Below the pieces are notes generated by a model. The model did not search any database. It was not told where the DNA came from and was given only the letters and a program-made list of their open reading frames with translations. The position numbers and the translations under genes are program-made. Below are positions 47,482-56,895 of a stretch of 64,000 bases of DNA, in pieces (position 1 is the first letter of the stretch; the number at the start of each line of letters is the position of its first letter). This DNA comes from Planifilum fulgidum. Its GTDB lineage: Bacteria > Bacillota > Bacilli > Thermoactinomycetales > DSM-44946. The stretch lies in the NCBI RefSeq assembly GCF_900113175.1, contig NZ_FOOK01000010.1:1-64000 (forward strand), read 5' to 3'.

Positions 47482-47775
47482 TCACTGCTGACGTTCTTCC
47501 AGACGCCGAACCCTTTCCTCCAACGCTTCGAGATCCTTTTTGGAGGGGACGTCCAGCTCCGACAGGATCTTTTTCACCTTTTCCCGGAGCACCTCGTCCA
47601 ATCGCTCCCGTTCCTTTTCCCCCGCTTCGATCAGCCGGTTTACCATTTTCTTCGACTCGTCGGCGGAGATTTTCCCTTTCTTGACCAGCTCGTCGACGGC
47701 CTTTTCCACCTGTTCCTTGGTCATCACCAACAGGCCGAGTCCGAGGGAGAATCCCTTTTTGGCCAAATCCTTCAT
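47482..47775 (-). CDS. Phasin-family-like coiled-coil protein
   Basis: 97 residues. The N-terminal KDLAKKGFSLGLGLLVMTKE is amphipathic, followed by charged helices and a C-terminal coiled coil (KKDLEALEERVRRLEERQ). Small proteins of this type, annotated as phasin-like or polyhydroxyalkanoate-regulator-like, commonly precede aarF-like genes in Bacillota. No PHA synthase is visible, so granule binding is not implied. Three consecutive ATGs are possible; the third (47775) is best spaced from GGAGGG. Confidence 0.75.
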   Translation of the reverse strand: MKDLAKKGFSLGLGLLVMTKEQVEKAVDELVKKGKISADESKKMVNRLIEAGEKERERLDEVLREKVKKILSELDVPSKKDLEALEERVRRLEERQQ

Positions 47776-47907
47776 CATCATCCCTCCTTTTGTTTCCTTC
47801 GGACGAAGGGACGGCGCCGGCGGCGCCGACTCGCCGCCGGGGCCGGCTCTTTCTTCATACCCTGCGGCGAGGCCGAAGCAAACAGACAATTTTTTAAACG
47901 TTGTTCC

Positions 47908-48213
47908 TCACAGAATAAAGAGGTCGACGACGGCAAAGGCGATGATCAAAAGCAGGGTGGGGAACTCCACCCAGTATCGGTATTGAGTGTTCTTCATCCG
48001 TTGATAAACTCGCCACTTTCGGTTGGCGATATACGTATAAACGAGAAAAATGCCAAGCAGCGGGATGGCCAGGTTCTTGTGCAGCGCCAGGCTGCTCACG
48101 TCGTTCATCATAAAGTATACAACCAGGCTCAACAGGATCACTTCATTGATGATCAGATAGAATAAGGCTTTTTTGTAGTCTTTGCCGAAACGCTTTTTCA
48201 GTTCTCTAAACAC
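47908..48213 (-). CDS. Small membrane protein, hypothetical
   Basis: 101 residues. A basic N-terminus (FRELKKRFGKDYKKALFYLI) is followed by three hydrophobic stretches (about 14-35, 44-62 and 80-100). It reads like a small integral membrane protein with the N-terminus inside. I do not recognise the family. The GTG at 48213 follows AAAGGGGGGCGG; the open frame continues upstream but without motif. It lies upstream of the phasin-like gene and could be in the same unit. Confidence 0.6.
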   Translation of the reverse strand: MFRELKKRFGKDYKKALFYLIINEVILLSLVVYFMMNDVSSLALHKNLAIPLLGIFLVYTYIANRKWRVYQRMKNTQYRYWVEFPTLLLIIAFAVVDLFIL

Positions 48214-48352
48214 TTGACCGCCCCCCTTTGCTTTTATAATATAACAACGAAAAATTCGCAGGTTTTCATGCCGTTTTTCCAAGAAAAAACGGGATGCGAC
48301 GTTTGGCGGCAGGTCCCTTGACGGGCGCATGTTTGGACAGCGGGGTGATCCT

Positions 48353-48616
48353 TTGGAGAATAAAGAACAGAAAAACGGGGCAGAAGAAGGGGGACTCCGC
48401 CCGAAAGGGCGCATCGCCGACCTGTATCGGAGCGGATGGTCGCTGGTGGATATCGCGGTGTTTCTGGATCGGAGCGTCCGGGAAGTGGTGGAGGCGCTCC
48501 GGCAACACGGCATCCCTCCCAAACCGGAACATTTGCAGGAAGCGGAGGCGCATCTGAGCCGGGAAAGGGAGCTGTCGCTGGTGTTCCGCAAGCGGACCCC
48601 TTCGGGAAAGTCCTGA
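48353..48616 (+). CDS. Small putative helix-turn-helix protein, hypothetical
   Basis: About 87 residues. The centre, GRIADLYRSGWSLVDIAVFL followed by DRSVREVVEALRQHG, has the spacing of a helix-turn-helix. A Glu/Arg-rich C-terminal helix follows. There are no membrane segments. The TTG at 48353 has CGGGGTGA upstream; an ATG at 48329 is in frame but has a poorer ribosome site. The family is not recognised, and it could be a regulator or nucleic-acid-binding accessory. Confidence 0.5.
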   Translation: MENKEQKNGAEEGGLRPKGRIADLYRSGWSLVDIAVFLDRSVREVVEALRQHGIPPKPEHLQEAEAHLSRERELSLVFRKRTPSGKS

Positions 48617-49701
48617 TTCGTTGTTGGGATTCCCTGCCTTTTCCAAGATGGAAGCGACGAAGCCGGCCCTGCCAGGGTGCCGGTTTTGCGGGTGGGGGAC
48701 AAAGAAGGAGGAGACTTCGGCAGATCTTTTCGCCGAAAAGAAGTTCCCGAGGCGAAGGGTCCTTCTTCCAGTCGGGGTGCCGGTGAACCGTTTTCCCCGT
48801 GTCGGGGTCCCGGGGATTTCACGGCTTCGGATCATCGGCCGCCTCTTCGCTTCCATGATTATATCCAATTGTCTTTGCCGCTTCAAAAACTTTGCCGCTC
48901 GCCGCTTCCGGGCCGCCATCGGCGGAGAGGAAGCGGCGGCGGGAAAAGGTTTTCGTTGAAAATATGATCGAAATTGAAAAATTTTGGATGAACTGACGGG
49001 TTATCCGGAGCGGCCGTGCGGCTTTCGTTTCCTCCGCGCCTCGTTGGCCGCCCGGCTCTTCCGTCGACGCGTCCGTTTAATGGTTTGGGGGTGCCTTCGG
49101 CGCCCCGTTTTTTGTTTTCATGTATTTTTTCATAGCCTCCTGGTACAATGGAAGGGAACGGAGCATCCCGGTTGAGCGGGATCGGCAAAGGGGGAGGCTC
49201 GCCGCTTCAGCGGCTTGGTCAGTCGGCCATTGGATTGTCTGGAGTTTTTGTAATTATCTGTAAAAATATACGGTTTGCCGTGCCCACAGAGTGTCAGCGC
49301 GGGGCGGAAAAGCGGATTCGTCCGCGTTCGCAAAGGGCGCGGAGGGAGGGGATTGCCCCCCGCCGTTTCCGGCGAAGCGGGACGGAGGCATCGGTTTCCA
49401 GGCGGAACGGTCAATTCGTGCCCGATGCGATCTCCGCCGCGTTCCGACCCGCGTTGATCGGGGGAGAAGCCTCCCTTGGCCGCCCGGAGAAGATCCGGCG
49501 GAGATTTTTTCTGCCGCCGGCACATGCGGCATTTCCGGTTGACTCGCCATAGCCGCATTGGCACATGTGCCAACCCAACCGGAGATCATGCGGAGTTTTC
49601 CACCCGAACCGGAAGGAGGATTCCTGGACATGCGTCGAGTCATCCTCCCTCCGATGCTTTGAAAAGATTTTTCCCAGATCAGCGGCGGGAGGTGTGTTCC
49701 G
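48617..49701. other. Long intergenic region with a terminator and an extended -10
   Basis: About 1.1 kb without a supported gene. GGGGTGC..GCGCCCC followed by GTTTTTTG (49087-49114) is a good intrinsic terminator without an obvious gene ahead of it. An extended -10, TGG then TACAAT, lies near 49140-49147 and could start a roughly 550-base leader into the helicase gene. Bases 49220-49290 are AT-rich. Paired segments such as ATCCCG/CGGGAT and GCCGCTTCAGCGGC suggest a structured RNA, but I recognise none. Confidence 0.4.
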
Positions 49702-52700
49702 TTGAGGCAGCAATTGATCCGCTTGAAAGACCGGTTGAGCGATCTGAGCATGCGCAACCGCTCCATCCGGCTGCTGAAGGTGAATCACAAGTGGGGGTTG
49801 GATCTGTACCGGCTGGATGCGGTCCGGGGCCGCGGAGCGGTGGAGCAGATTTTGCGGGATGTTTTGTCCAAAAAGGAAAAGGTTTCGCTTCTCCGGATCA
49901 CCTCCGATGAACGGCAGATGATGTCCCTGGGTCACCGGTTGACCGCCTTGTACCGGAATTTGCGCCGGATTGAAGAGGAAACCGGGATGTACGACCTGTT
50001 TCTGGGCTACCCTTTTCTCTCCGGCACCCTGTCAGACGGCACCTTTATTCAGGCTCCCCTTTTTTTGTATCCGGTCCGTCTGGAGCGGAGGGACACCAGC
50101 AACCGCTTCTGGGAACTCCGCCGGGGAGAGGGGGAGCCCCAGCTCAACCGGACGCTGATGCTGGCACTCCGGAAGTTCCAACGTTTTCAAGTGGATGAGG
50201 CGATTTACGATGAGGCGGAAAAGCAGGCGACAACCGGGGATGTCCGGGGTTGGGCGGAATGGCTGAGGGCGCACGGATTTGATCTTCCCGATCCGTGTCC
50301 CCGAATCCACCCCCTTCCCGAATACCGGCGGGACGAAATTCCGGAAAAGGCGCCTTTGGCCCTGTTCCGGCATGCGGTTCTGGGCCATTTCCCCCAGGGA
50401 AATTCCGCCGTTCTGCGGGATTACGAGGAGATGATGGAAAAGGAATCGCAGGGCCACGGTCTGGGAATGGCGGGAGAGCTGCTCCGGGCCGGAGAGAACT
50501 TGTGGGCCGGGGAAGCGGAAGGCGCCTCGGATTTCGCCGCTGCCTCTTCCGATGCGGAGGAGAAACTTCCGCCAATTCCCGAACGGGAGCGTTTTTGGCC
50601 TCTTCCGGCGGATGCCTCTCAGGAAGCGATCCTGAGGGAAGCCCGCGTCAGCAAGAAATTGGTCATCGACGGTCCCCCCGGCACGGGGAAATCCCAGGTG
50701 ATCGTCAACCTGATCGCCGACGCCTTGGCGCGGGGAAAAAAGGTGTTGGTGGTCTGCCAGAAACGGGCGGCTTTGGACGTGGTGTTTCAGCGGCTGGAGG
50801 GGTTGGGGCTGAGTCCCTTCACCGCGCTGGTTCACGATGAACAGAACGATCGGAAGGCGCTGTATCTGCGCATCTACCGGCTTCTTTCCGATCCCCGGGC
50901 CGATCTTCCGGACCCGGAGCGGCACCTGGAGTCGGTCTGCCGCCAGCTGGAAGAGCGGGAGGTCGTGCTGAACGCGATCAAACGGGGGTTGTACGAGCGG
51001 CACCGCTCCGGATACAACGCCTATGAGCTCTATGCCCGGGCAAAGCGCGAAAATGAGGTGGAAGCGTTCGTCGATCTCGACGGAGTCCTGGATGAACTGG
51101 ACCGGTACAGTCTGGAGGAGGCGCTGCGGCAGATCGGAACGTACGCTTCTTTTTACCGGCGGTTCGGCCGGGCGGATTATCCCCTCAAAGAGCGCCGCTC
51201 ATTCGCTTCCCTGGATCTGGCGGGTTTTACCTCGCTGCGGGACCGGCTGGAGGAGATCCTCCGCAAGGCGCGAAGGACGGAGGAATTTTTGGCGGCCCTG
51301 GATCATGACAAGATCACTCCGGCATACACCTGGCTGATCATCGACCGGCTGGAGAAGATCGTTCCCGCGCTGGAATCCCGAGGGAAAAGCGTGATGCAAA
51401 AAATGCGGCTCTGGTGGTGGACGTCCTTCACGGGGAAGCGAATCATCGAAGAGCTGCTCGGAGGAAAGCCCTTTCGGGGCACTTCCTCCGCCGAGTGGCC
51501 CCGGATCCGCGAAAATCTGCGCCTCATGTACGATATGGCCAAGACGACGGAAACGATGTGTCTGGAACTGGAAAAGCTGCGTCCCCACTTTCAGGATTCC
51601 CTCATCGAACGGCTGAAAAGGGGAATCGAGAAGGGAAACATCCCCACCGGAGAACTGCAGGGGATCATCCAACACCTCGATTCGGACTTCGACGAACTGA
51701 GACAGATGGACCGGTTCTTTGAAGAAGCAACTCCCCTCGTCCGCACCCTGATCACCCGGGTGCGGGAGAAGATCGGCTGGCAGGCGGATTCCCTGCCGGA
51801 GCGATGGACGGATGCCGTCCGGCAGACGGTCTATCTCAAGTGGTTGGACGAAATCGAGCGAAAGCATCCCGTCATCGCCAAGGTGTCCACCGACGAGTTT
51901 GAAATCATCCGTCGTTCCTTCAAGGAGTTGATTCAGGAGAAGCGGAGAGCGGTTGCCCAAGTGCTGGTCCACAGGATGTATGAACGGGTGCGCCGGCTTA
52001 ATGCCGAGCATCCCCGGGCGATGCAGCGGTTGAGATACGAGACGGGGGAGAAGAAGCGGAGAATTTGGCCTCTTCGCAAGCTGGTCCGCCAGTTTTACCA
52101 ATCCGGCCTGCTGGATTTGATGCCCGTGTGGCTCACGTCTCCCGAAACCCTCTCTTCGATTTTTCCGCTGAAGGAAGGACTCTTTGATCTCGTGATTTTC
52201 GATGAGGCGTCCCAGTGTCCCGTGGAAAACGGGCTGCCTTCCATTTACCGCGGAAAACAGATCATCGTGGCCGGTGACGAGAAACAGCTCCCTCCCTCCA
52301 CCCACTTCCGGGGAATGTTGTCGGCGGAGGAGGATGAGGAGGAGGCGGAAAACGGACTCGAAGAGTCGGAAAGCCTTTTGAATCTGGCCAAGCGGATCTA
52401 TTCCGCCCGGATGCTGGAATGGCATTACCGGTCGGCTTCCCAGGAATTGATTCATTTCTCCAACCATGCCTTTTATCACGGCCGGATGGAGATCGCCCCC
52501 AATGTGCGTCCCTATCAGCATCCTCCGGCGATCCAGTGGCGGAAAGTGAACGGATTGTGGATCAACCGGCGCAACGAACGGGAAGCCCGGGAAGTGATCG
52601 AGGTGTTGAAGGAGCAACTGCGAACCCATCCCGAAGAAACCGTCGGGATCATCACCTTCAACGCCGACCAGCGGGATCTGATCGAGGAGATGATCGACCG

Positions 52701-53496
52701 GAGGGCTGAGGAGGATCCCGAATTCTCGGTCCTGTATGAAGAGGCGCAGAAGCAGGCGCCGGACCGCAGGGTGTTTGTCAAAAATATCGAGAACGTCCAG
52801 GGGGACGAGCGGGACGTCATCATTTTTTCCGTCGGGTACGCCCGGAACGAGGAGGGAAAAATCCGCCTCCAGTTCGGTTCCCTGAGCAGGCAGGGGGGAG
52901 AAAACCGGCTCAACGTGGCGGTCACCCGGGCGAAGCGGAAGATTGTCGTCGTCGCCAGCATCGAGCCCCACGAGCTCGATGTGGCCAACACCGCCCATAA
53001 AGGGCCGAAGCTGTTGCGGCACTATCTCGAGTACGCTCGGGCGGTCTCCGACATGGACCGGAACCGGGTGGAAGCCGTCATCTGGCGGATTAACGAGTAT
53101 CACCACCTCGGCCGGCAGGAACGGGCGGATCGTTTTGATTCTCCCTTTGAACAGCAGGTTTGCGATGCGCTGAGAAGGTTAGGATACAAAGTGGACACCC
53201 AGGTGGGCGTCTCCAGTTACCGGATCGACCTGGCGGTGCTTCACCCCAAGGATCCCGAACGGTACATTCTGGGGATCGAGTGCGACGGAGCGATGTATCA
53301 CAGTTCCCGGGACGCCCGGGAGCGGGATGTGTACCGGCAGGAATTTCTCGAATCCAAGGGATGGACGATCCTTCGCATCTGGAGCCGCAACTGGTGGCGG
53401 AATCCCGCCCGGGAGTTGGAGCGGATCGAGCATCGGATCCGGGAACTGGTGGAGAAGGAAGAGAGAAGGGAAGCCGCATCGATGGTCCGGGGTTGA
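49702..53496 (+). CDS. Large DUF4011-type superfamily I helicase with C-terminal PD-(D/E)xK nuclease
   Basis: 1264 residues. The N-terminal region (LKDRLSDLSMRNRSIRLLKV) resembles DUF4011-type modules. Walker A GPPGTGKS begins at residue 324. Walker B IFDEASQ lies near 833-839, followed by AGDEKQLPPSTHF. The UPF1-like C-terminal helicase motifs include VQGDERDVIIFSVGY and NVAVTRAK. A Vsr/MTES_1575-like nuclease ends the protein, with Asp-1176 (RIDLAV) and ECDGAMYHSS (Glu-1193). Such helicase-nucleases occur in defence islands; a role against foreign DNA is inference. The TTG start follows GGGAGGTG. Confidence 0.8.
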   Translation: MRQQLIRLKDRLSDLSMRNRSIRLLKVNHKWGLDLYRLDAVRGRGAVEQILRDVLSKKEKVSLLRITSDERQMMSLGHRLTALYRNLRRIEEETGMYDLFLGYPFLSGTLSDGTFIQAPLFLYPVRLERRDTSNRFWELRRGEGEPQLNRTLMLALRKFQRFQVDEAIYDEAEKQATTGDVRGWAEWLRAHGFDLPDPCPRIHPLPEYRRDEIPEKAPLALFRHAVLGHFPQGNSAVLRDYEEMMEKESQGHGLGMAGELLRAGENLWAGEAEGASDFAAASSDAEEKLPPIPERERFWPLPADASQEAILREARVSKKLVIDGPPGTGKSQVIVNLIADALARGKKVLVVCQKRAALDVVFQRLEGLGLSPFTALVHDEQNDRKALYLRIYRLLSDPRADLPDPERHLESVCRQLEEREVVLNAIKRGLYERHRSGYNAYELYARAKRENEVEAFVDLDGVLDELDRYSLEEALRQIGTYASFYRRFGRADYPLKERRSFASLDLAGFTSLRDRLEEILRKARRTEEFLAALDHDKITPAYTWLIIDRLEKIVPALESRGKSVMQKMRLWWWTSFTGKRIIEELLGGKPFRGTSSAEWPRIRENLRLMYDMAKTTETMCLELEKLRPHFQDSLIERLKRGIEKGNIPTGELQGIIQHLDSDFDELRQMDRFFEEATPLVRTLITRVREKIGWQADSLPERWTDAVRQTVYLKWLDEIERKHPVIAKVSTDEFEIIRRSFKELIQEKRRAVAQVLVHRMYERVRRLNAEHPRAMQRLRYETGEKKRRIWPLRKLVRQFYQSGLLDLMPVWLTSPETLSSIFPLKEGLFDLVIFDEASQCPVENGLPSIYRGKQIIVAGDEKQLPPSTHFRGMLSAEEDEEEAENGLEESESLLNLAKRIYSARMLEWHYRSASQELIHFSNHAFYHGRMEIAPNVRPYQHPPAIQWRKVNGLWINRRNEREAREVIEVLKEQLRTHPEETVGIITFNADQRDLIEEMIDRRAEEDPEFSVLYEEAQKQAPDRRVFVKNIENVQGDERDVIIFSVGYARNEEGKIRLQFGSLSRQGGENRLNVAVTRAKRKIVVVASIEPHELDVANTAHKGPKLLRHYLEYARAVSDMDRNRVEAVIWRINEYHHLGRQERADRFDSPFEQQVCDALRRLGYKVDTQVGVSSYRIDLAVLHPKDPERYILGIECDGAMYHSSRDARERDVYRQEFLESKGWTILRIWSRNWWRNPARELERIEHRIRELVEKEERREAASMVRG

Positions 53497-53523
53497 TGGG
53501 CAGTTTCCTTGCGGAGTGATAGA

Positions 53524-53570
53524 ATGAAGGGGGTCGCCCCTTTCGGCGGCGGGCGTGGCCCCTTCATTTT
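53524..53570 (+). terminator. Terminator after the helicase-nuclease gene
   Basis: ATGAAGGGG pairs with CCCCTTCAT across a GC-rich loop, followed by TTTT. It lies 28 bp after the stop and ahead of the next gene. Confidence 0.6.
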
Positions 53571-53598
53571 CACCGTTTTGTTGGAGGAGAGGATTGTC

Positions 53599-54654
53599 GT
53601 GGATTTGCTGACCCGGGAGCTTGAGGCCATGGTCCGGAATGAAGCGCCGGCCATGGAACAAAAGGGGGAGATTTCCCCGAAAGTGTTGGAGGCGATCTAC
53701 AAGCGGGGGCTGTTCAAGTTGTTGGTCCCCCGCGAATTGGGCGGCCACATGCTGCCGCTGCCCGAGGCCCTGCGCGTCTTTGAGGGGGCTTCCCGGATCG
53801 ACGGCAGTTTCGGCTGGCTGGTCACCATCGGTTCGGGAGGGGGATATTTTGCCGCTTCCATGGAGCCGGAGGTTTGCCGGGAACTTTTCTCCCCCCGGGA
53901 GGCGGTGATCGCCGGAAGCGGCTATCCGGCCGGGGAGGCCCGAAGGGTGAACGGGGGATTCCGGGTGAGCGGTCGGTGGAAATACATCAGCGGTTGCGAC
54001 TATGCGAGCATTTTCACCGTGAACTGCGTCATCCGGGATGAAGGCGGTGACGGGCGGATCCGCTCCTTCATCCTGATGCCGGAGCAGGTGAAAATCCTCC
54101 GGGATTGGAGAGCCTTCGGCCTCAAGGCGACGGGCAGTCACAGCATCGTCGTGGAGGAGGCCTTTGTGCCGGAACGGATGACCTTCGACATCGCCGAGCC
54201 GTATCCGGTCTACGAAGATCCCCTGTTCCGTTATCCCTTTCTTCCCTTCGCCCTGACCTCCTTTGCCGCCGTCGCCCTCGGCGTCGCCGCCCGCTTTCTG
54301 GAGGAAGCGCGGAACCTCCTTGAAGCCCGTCGGGAGGTCTGGCCTTCTCCGCGGGTGGAGGCGGGACTTCAGGCCGTCTCCCGGGCGGCGGAGCGGCTTC
54401 AAGGGGTCGCATCCGCCTTCTATCGCACCGTCGACGACACCTGGGCGATTCACAAAAACCGGCCCTTGACCGAGGAGGAGACGGCATCCGTCAACCGCAG
54501 GTCCAGGGAGACGGCCCAAGAGGCTCTCCTCCTCGCCGACGCCGTGTTCCCCCATCTCGGCATGGCCGGCATCATGGAAGGGGAGCCCGCCAACCGGGCC
54601 TGGCGGGATTTGCACACCGTCTGCCGTCACGTGCTGCTGTCGGACTGGGGATGA
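53599..54654 (+). CDS. Acyl-CoA dehydrogenase-fold flavoprotein (monooxygenase-like)
   Basis: 351 residues. The fold is suggested by FKLLVPRELGGHMLPLPEAL, the middle segment SGYPAGEARRVNGGFRVSGR then WKYISGCDYAS, and the helical C-terminal domain. The GRWKYISG segment resembles two-component flavin monooxygenases (HpaB C-terminal-like, DszC group) more than true acyl-CoA dehydrogenases, whose catalytic Glu I cannot find. It may use reduced flavin from a separate reductase. The GTG at 53599 follows GGAGGAGAGG. It stands alone between a defence-type gene and an EVE gene; substrate unknown. Confidence 0.75.
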   Translation: MDLLTRELEAMVRNEAPAMEQKGEISPKVLEAIYKRGLFKLLVPRELGGHMLPLPEALRVFEGASRIDGSFGWLVTIGSGGGYFAASMEPEVCRELFSPREAVIAGSGYPAGEARRVNGGFRVSGRWKYISGCDYASIFTVNCVIRDEGGDGRIRSFILMPEQVKILRDWRAFGLKATGSHSIVVEEAFVPERMTFDIAEPYPVYEDPLFRYPFLPFALTSFAAVALGVAARFLEEARNLLEARREVWPSPRVEAGLQAVSRAAERLQGVASAFYRTVDDTWAIHKNRPLTEEETASVNRRSRETAQEALLLADAVFPHLGMAGIMEGEPANRAWRDLHTVCRHVLLSDWG

Positions 54655-55071
54655 ACGGGCGGCGATTTTGACCGTCAATGAACGATGTCCTTCGGGGACG
54701 GACCTGTGCCGACCGATTGTCGGACGTCTCGCGCTTTGTAAGATTCGGCCGTCGCTTCGCCCCGCCGGGTTCGGTCCCGGGTGTTTTACCGGGCTTCCGC
54801 GGCGGAGGGCATGGTCGCCGCAGGTTCTCCTTGCTTTTGTTTTTTTGCTTTTCGTCTCTGCGGTGTCGATGCCGCAAGGAGGCGTTTCTCCTTCCGGCCG
54901 TCCGGAAACAGTCCCGGACTTTTCCTTGACCTTCATCCCGGTGTCACGGGGCGGCGACAATGATCCCTTTCGCCCATGCGGGAGACGGGACGGGCCGTGC
55001 GCCTCCTTTGGAAAGAAGTGCGGCGCATCCGCCGGTGACGGGGCATCCATTCCGACAAAGGGGAGGAGAGG
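54655..55071. other. Intergenic stretch upstream of the EVE gene
   Basis: About 420 bp. A weak promoter-like pair, TTGTCG, 16-bp spacer, TAAGAT (54717-54744), may serve the EVE-domain gene. Overlapping open frames here are high-GC by-products without motif. Confidence 0.35.
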
Positions 55072-55545
55072 ATGGAGGATCACCGCGAACGGGCGGACAA
55101 AGCCTTTCACGTGTGGATGATGATCTCCTCCGACAGGCACTCCTTCCGCTGGGATCACATTCTCCGAACCGGGGAGTCGGTGGAGTGGTCCGCCCGGAGA
55201 GTGTTGAGCAACTTCAAACGGGCCGGGGAAGGGGACCGGATCCTTTGCTACCAGACGGGCATCCGGGAGAAAGGGCTGGTCGGGATCGCCGAAGTGGTCC
55301 ACCCGATGATCGAGGGGATACGGAACATGGAAATCAGGGGACTTCACCGCTTTCCCCAGACCATTTCCTACCAGTGGTTCCGCAAGCTCCCCGAATACCG
55401 GCAAACCCAGGCGGCCCGCCTCAGACACCGGGGCACGATGTTCAGCCTGACGGGACCCTTTATCCGCCGGGTGCGGGAGCGGTTGAAGGAAATGGGCGAC
55501 CTCGAGGGGGCGCAGTTGTTGGAAGGGGCGGCGGATGAAGGATGA
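55072..55545 (+). CDS. EVE-domain protein
   Basis: 157 residues. VWMMISSDRHSFRWDHILRT, then WSARRVLSNFKRAGEGDRIL and CYQTGIREKGLVGIAEVV, is the EVE pattern, a PUA/YTH-like fold that reads modified bases. Stand-alone EVE proteins are frequent in genomes with modification-dependent defence. No methyltransferase or McrBC-type partner is adjacent, so its ligand and partner are unknown. GGGGAGGAGAGG precedes the ATG. It lies between the helicase-nuclease region and the pseudokinase-like gene. Confidence 0.85.
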   Translation: MEDHRERADKAFHVWMMISSDRHSFRWDHILRTGESVEWSARRVLSNFKRAGEGDRILCYQTGIREKGLVGIAEVVHPMIEGIRNMEIRGLHRFPQTISYQWFRKLPEYRQTQAARLRHRGTMFSLTGPFIRRVRERLKEMGDLEGAQLLEGAADEG

Positions 55546-55755
55546 CGGGGCATCCCGGTGCGGAAAGAAAACCGCGGCTTCTCCCTTTTTTCACTGAAAC
55601 GGAAGGAAGGGGCGCGGAGTTATGTATTTATGAAGCGCCCTTGGGATCCTGGGGGGAGAAGTCGCTTCCGGGAGTTGCCGGCCAGCCACTCTATCCGCCG
55701 CACCTTGGGACGGTTCGGTGCCGGAGGGCGGGTTTTCCCGCGAGGAGGTAAACCA

Positions 55756-56847
55756 ATGTTTTTTGAACCGGGTAAAGTCTATCGGGATTATTGGGTCGAA
55801 TCGGTGCTGCATACCCCCTTCGGGGAGTGGGCGTTGGCGCTGGATGAAGCGCAGGATAAGGTGTATCTTCAACATGTTCCCCTTCGCAAACCGGCTCCGC
55901 AATCCTTGATCGATCAGTATTTCTCCCTGGATCATCCGCTGCTGGTTCCCTACTGGCAGGTTTATCAAGAATCCGAGGCCCTCGTGTTTGTTCGCCCCCA
56001 TGTGCATGTGGACGGTCTGATCTATCGCTGTCCGACAGATGAAGAGACGGCCGCCAAATGGTGCGAGCAGCTGTCACAGCTGGAAGCATACCTGCAGAAT
56101 CGGCCGATTCCGATGAAGATCGTTTATGTTCCCGAGAACATCGGGGTGACGGAACAGGGAGATCTGCGGGTGTTTCTTTGCGGGGACCCGGCGTATATGC
56201 AGTGCGATTTTTCCGATCGGGACACCTTCCGAAGGGTTCTGCTCGGCAAAAAGGGAAAGGAAAAAGCATCTCCGCACAATGACGACGTCCTCCAATCTTC
56301 CGCCGAAAAGGGGACGTCCGGAAAATGGCTTTGGGGGCTGGGCATTGCCCTTGCCCTGCTCGTCCTCGTCGGTTTTGTCGTCGGCGGTTTTGGACTGATG
56401 CATCTTTTGCAGAGGTTTGAGGTGAAGCCGGTCCCGGCCCGGACGGCTCCTCCGGAACAGGCCGAGGCGGATCCGCAGCCCGACGAACGGGATGCTGAAG
56501 CGGCGCCCGATCCGGCTCCTTCGGAAGATGCTTCCCCGCCCACACAGGAAGACGTCGAACAATCCCGGACCGCGGCCGAGGAATTCATCTCCTCGTTGGA
56601 TCAGGACGAACACCAGCAAATCCTGAAGAAAAAAGCCCGTTCCATGACCGTGTTGCCCGGCATGGAAGCGAGAAAGATCGACAGCCGTCCCGGGGAAATC
56701 ACCTGGGAAATCGAGGCGGAGGTTTACCATTCGGATGGAAACATGGAGGGGAAAATGTACCGGACCGTGTTCCGGGTGATCACAGTTAAGGAAAACGGCG
56801 CGTGGCAGGTGAAGGATGCGGAAGTGACCGCGGAGGAGAGGTTGTGA
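55756..56847 (+). CDS. Single-pass membrane protein with degenerate kinase-like N-terminus
   Basis: 363 residues. Residues 1-165 read like a worn protein kinase: PLLVPYWQVYQESEALVFVR like a hinge, and ENIGVTEQGDLRVFLCGDP where kinases have N-[IL]-L-x(n)-DFG. Catalytic residues are absent. A transmembrane helix (WLWGLGIALALLVLVGFVVG) follows near 197, then an acidic Pro-rich linker and an outer domain of about 100 residues (EEFISSLDQDEHQQILKKKA onward). It could be a sensory or scaffolding pseudokinase. The ATG at 55756 follows GAGGAGGT; an upstream frame to 55558 overlaps poor sequence. I do not know the family. Confidence 0.6.
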   Translation: MFFEPGKVYRDYWVESVLHTPFGEWALALDEAQDKVYLQHVPLRKPAPQSLIDQYFSLDHPLLVPYWQVYQESEALVFVRPHVHVDGLIYRCPTDEETAAKWCEQLSQLEAYLQNRPIPMKIVYVPENIGVTEQGDLRVFLCGDPAYMQCDFSDRDTFRRVLLGKKGKEKASPHNDDVLQSSAEKGTSGKWLWGLGIALALLVLVGFVVGGFGLMHLLQRFEVKPVPARTAPPEQAEADPQPDERDAEAAPDPAPSEDASPPTQEDVEQSRTAAEEFISSLDQDEHQQILKKKARSMTVLPGMEARKIDSRPGEITWEIEAEVYHSDGNMEGKMYRTVFRVITVKENGAWQVKDAEVTAEERL

Positions 56848-56866
56848 GGGAAAAAAGGCGGAGCAG

Positions 56867-56893
56867 CGGCCCCGGATGATGAGGGGCCGTTTT
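56867..56893 (+). terminator. Terminator of the pseudokinase-like gene
   Basis: CGGCCCC pairs with GGGGCCG around a nine-base loop, followed by TTTT. Confidence 0.7.
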
Positions 56894-56895
56894 GC

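Noticed and set aside
53179-55428. Minus-strand open frame of 749 codons
   Set aside because: Antisense to the helicase-nuclease 3' end, the flavoprotein and the EVE gene; no motif of its own.
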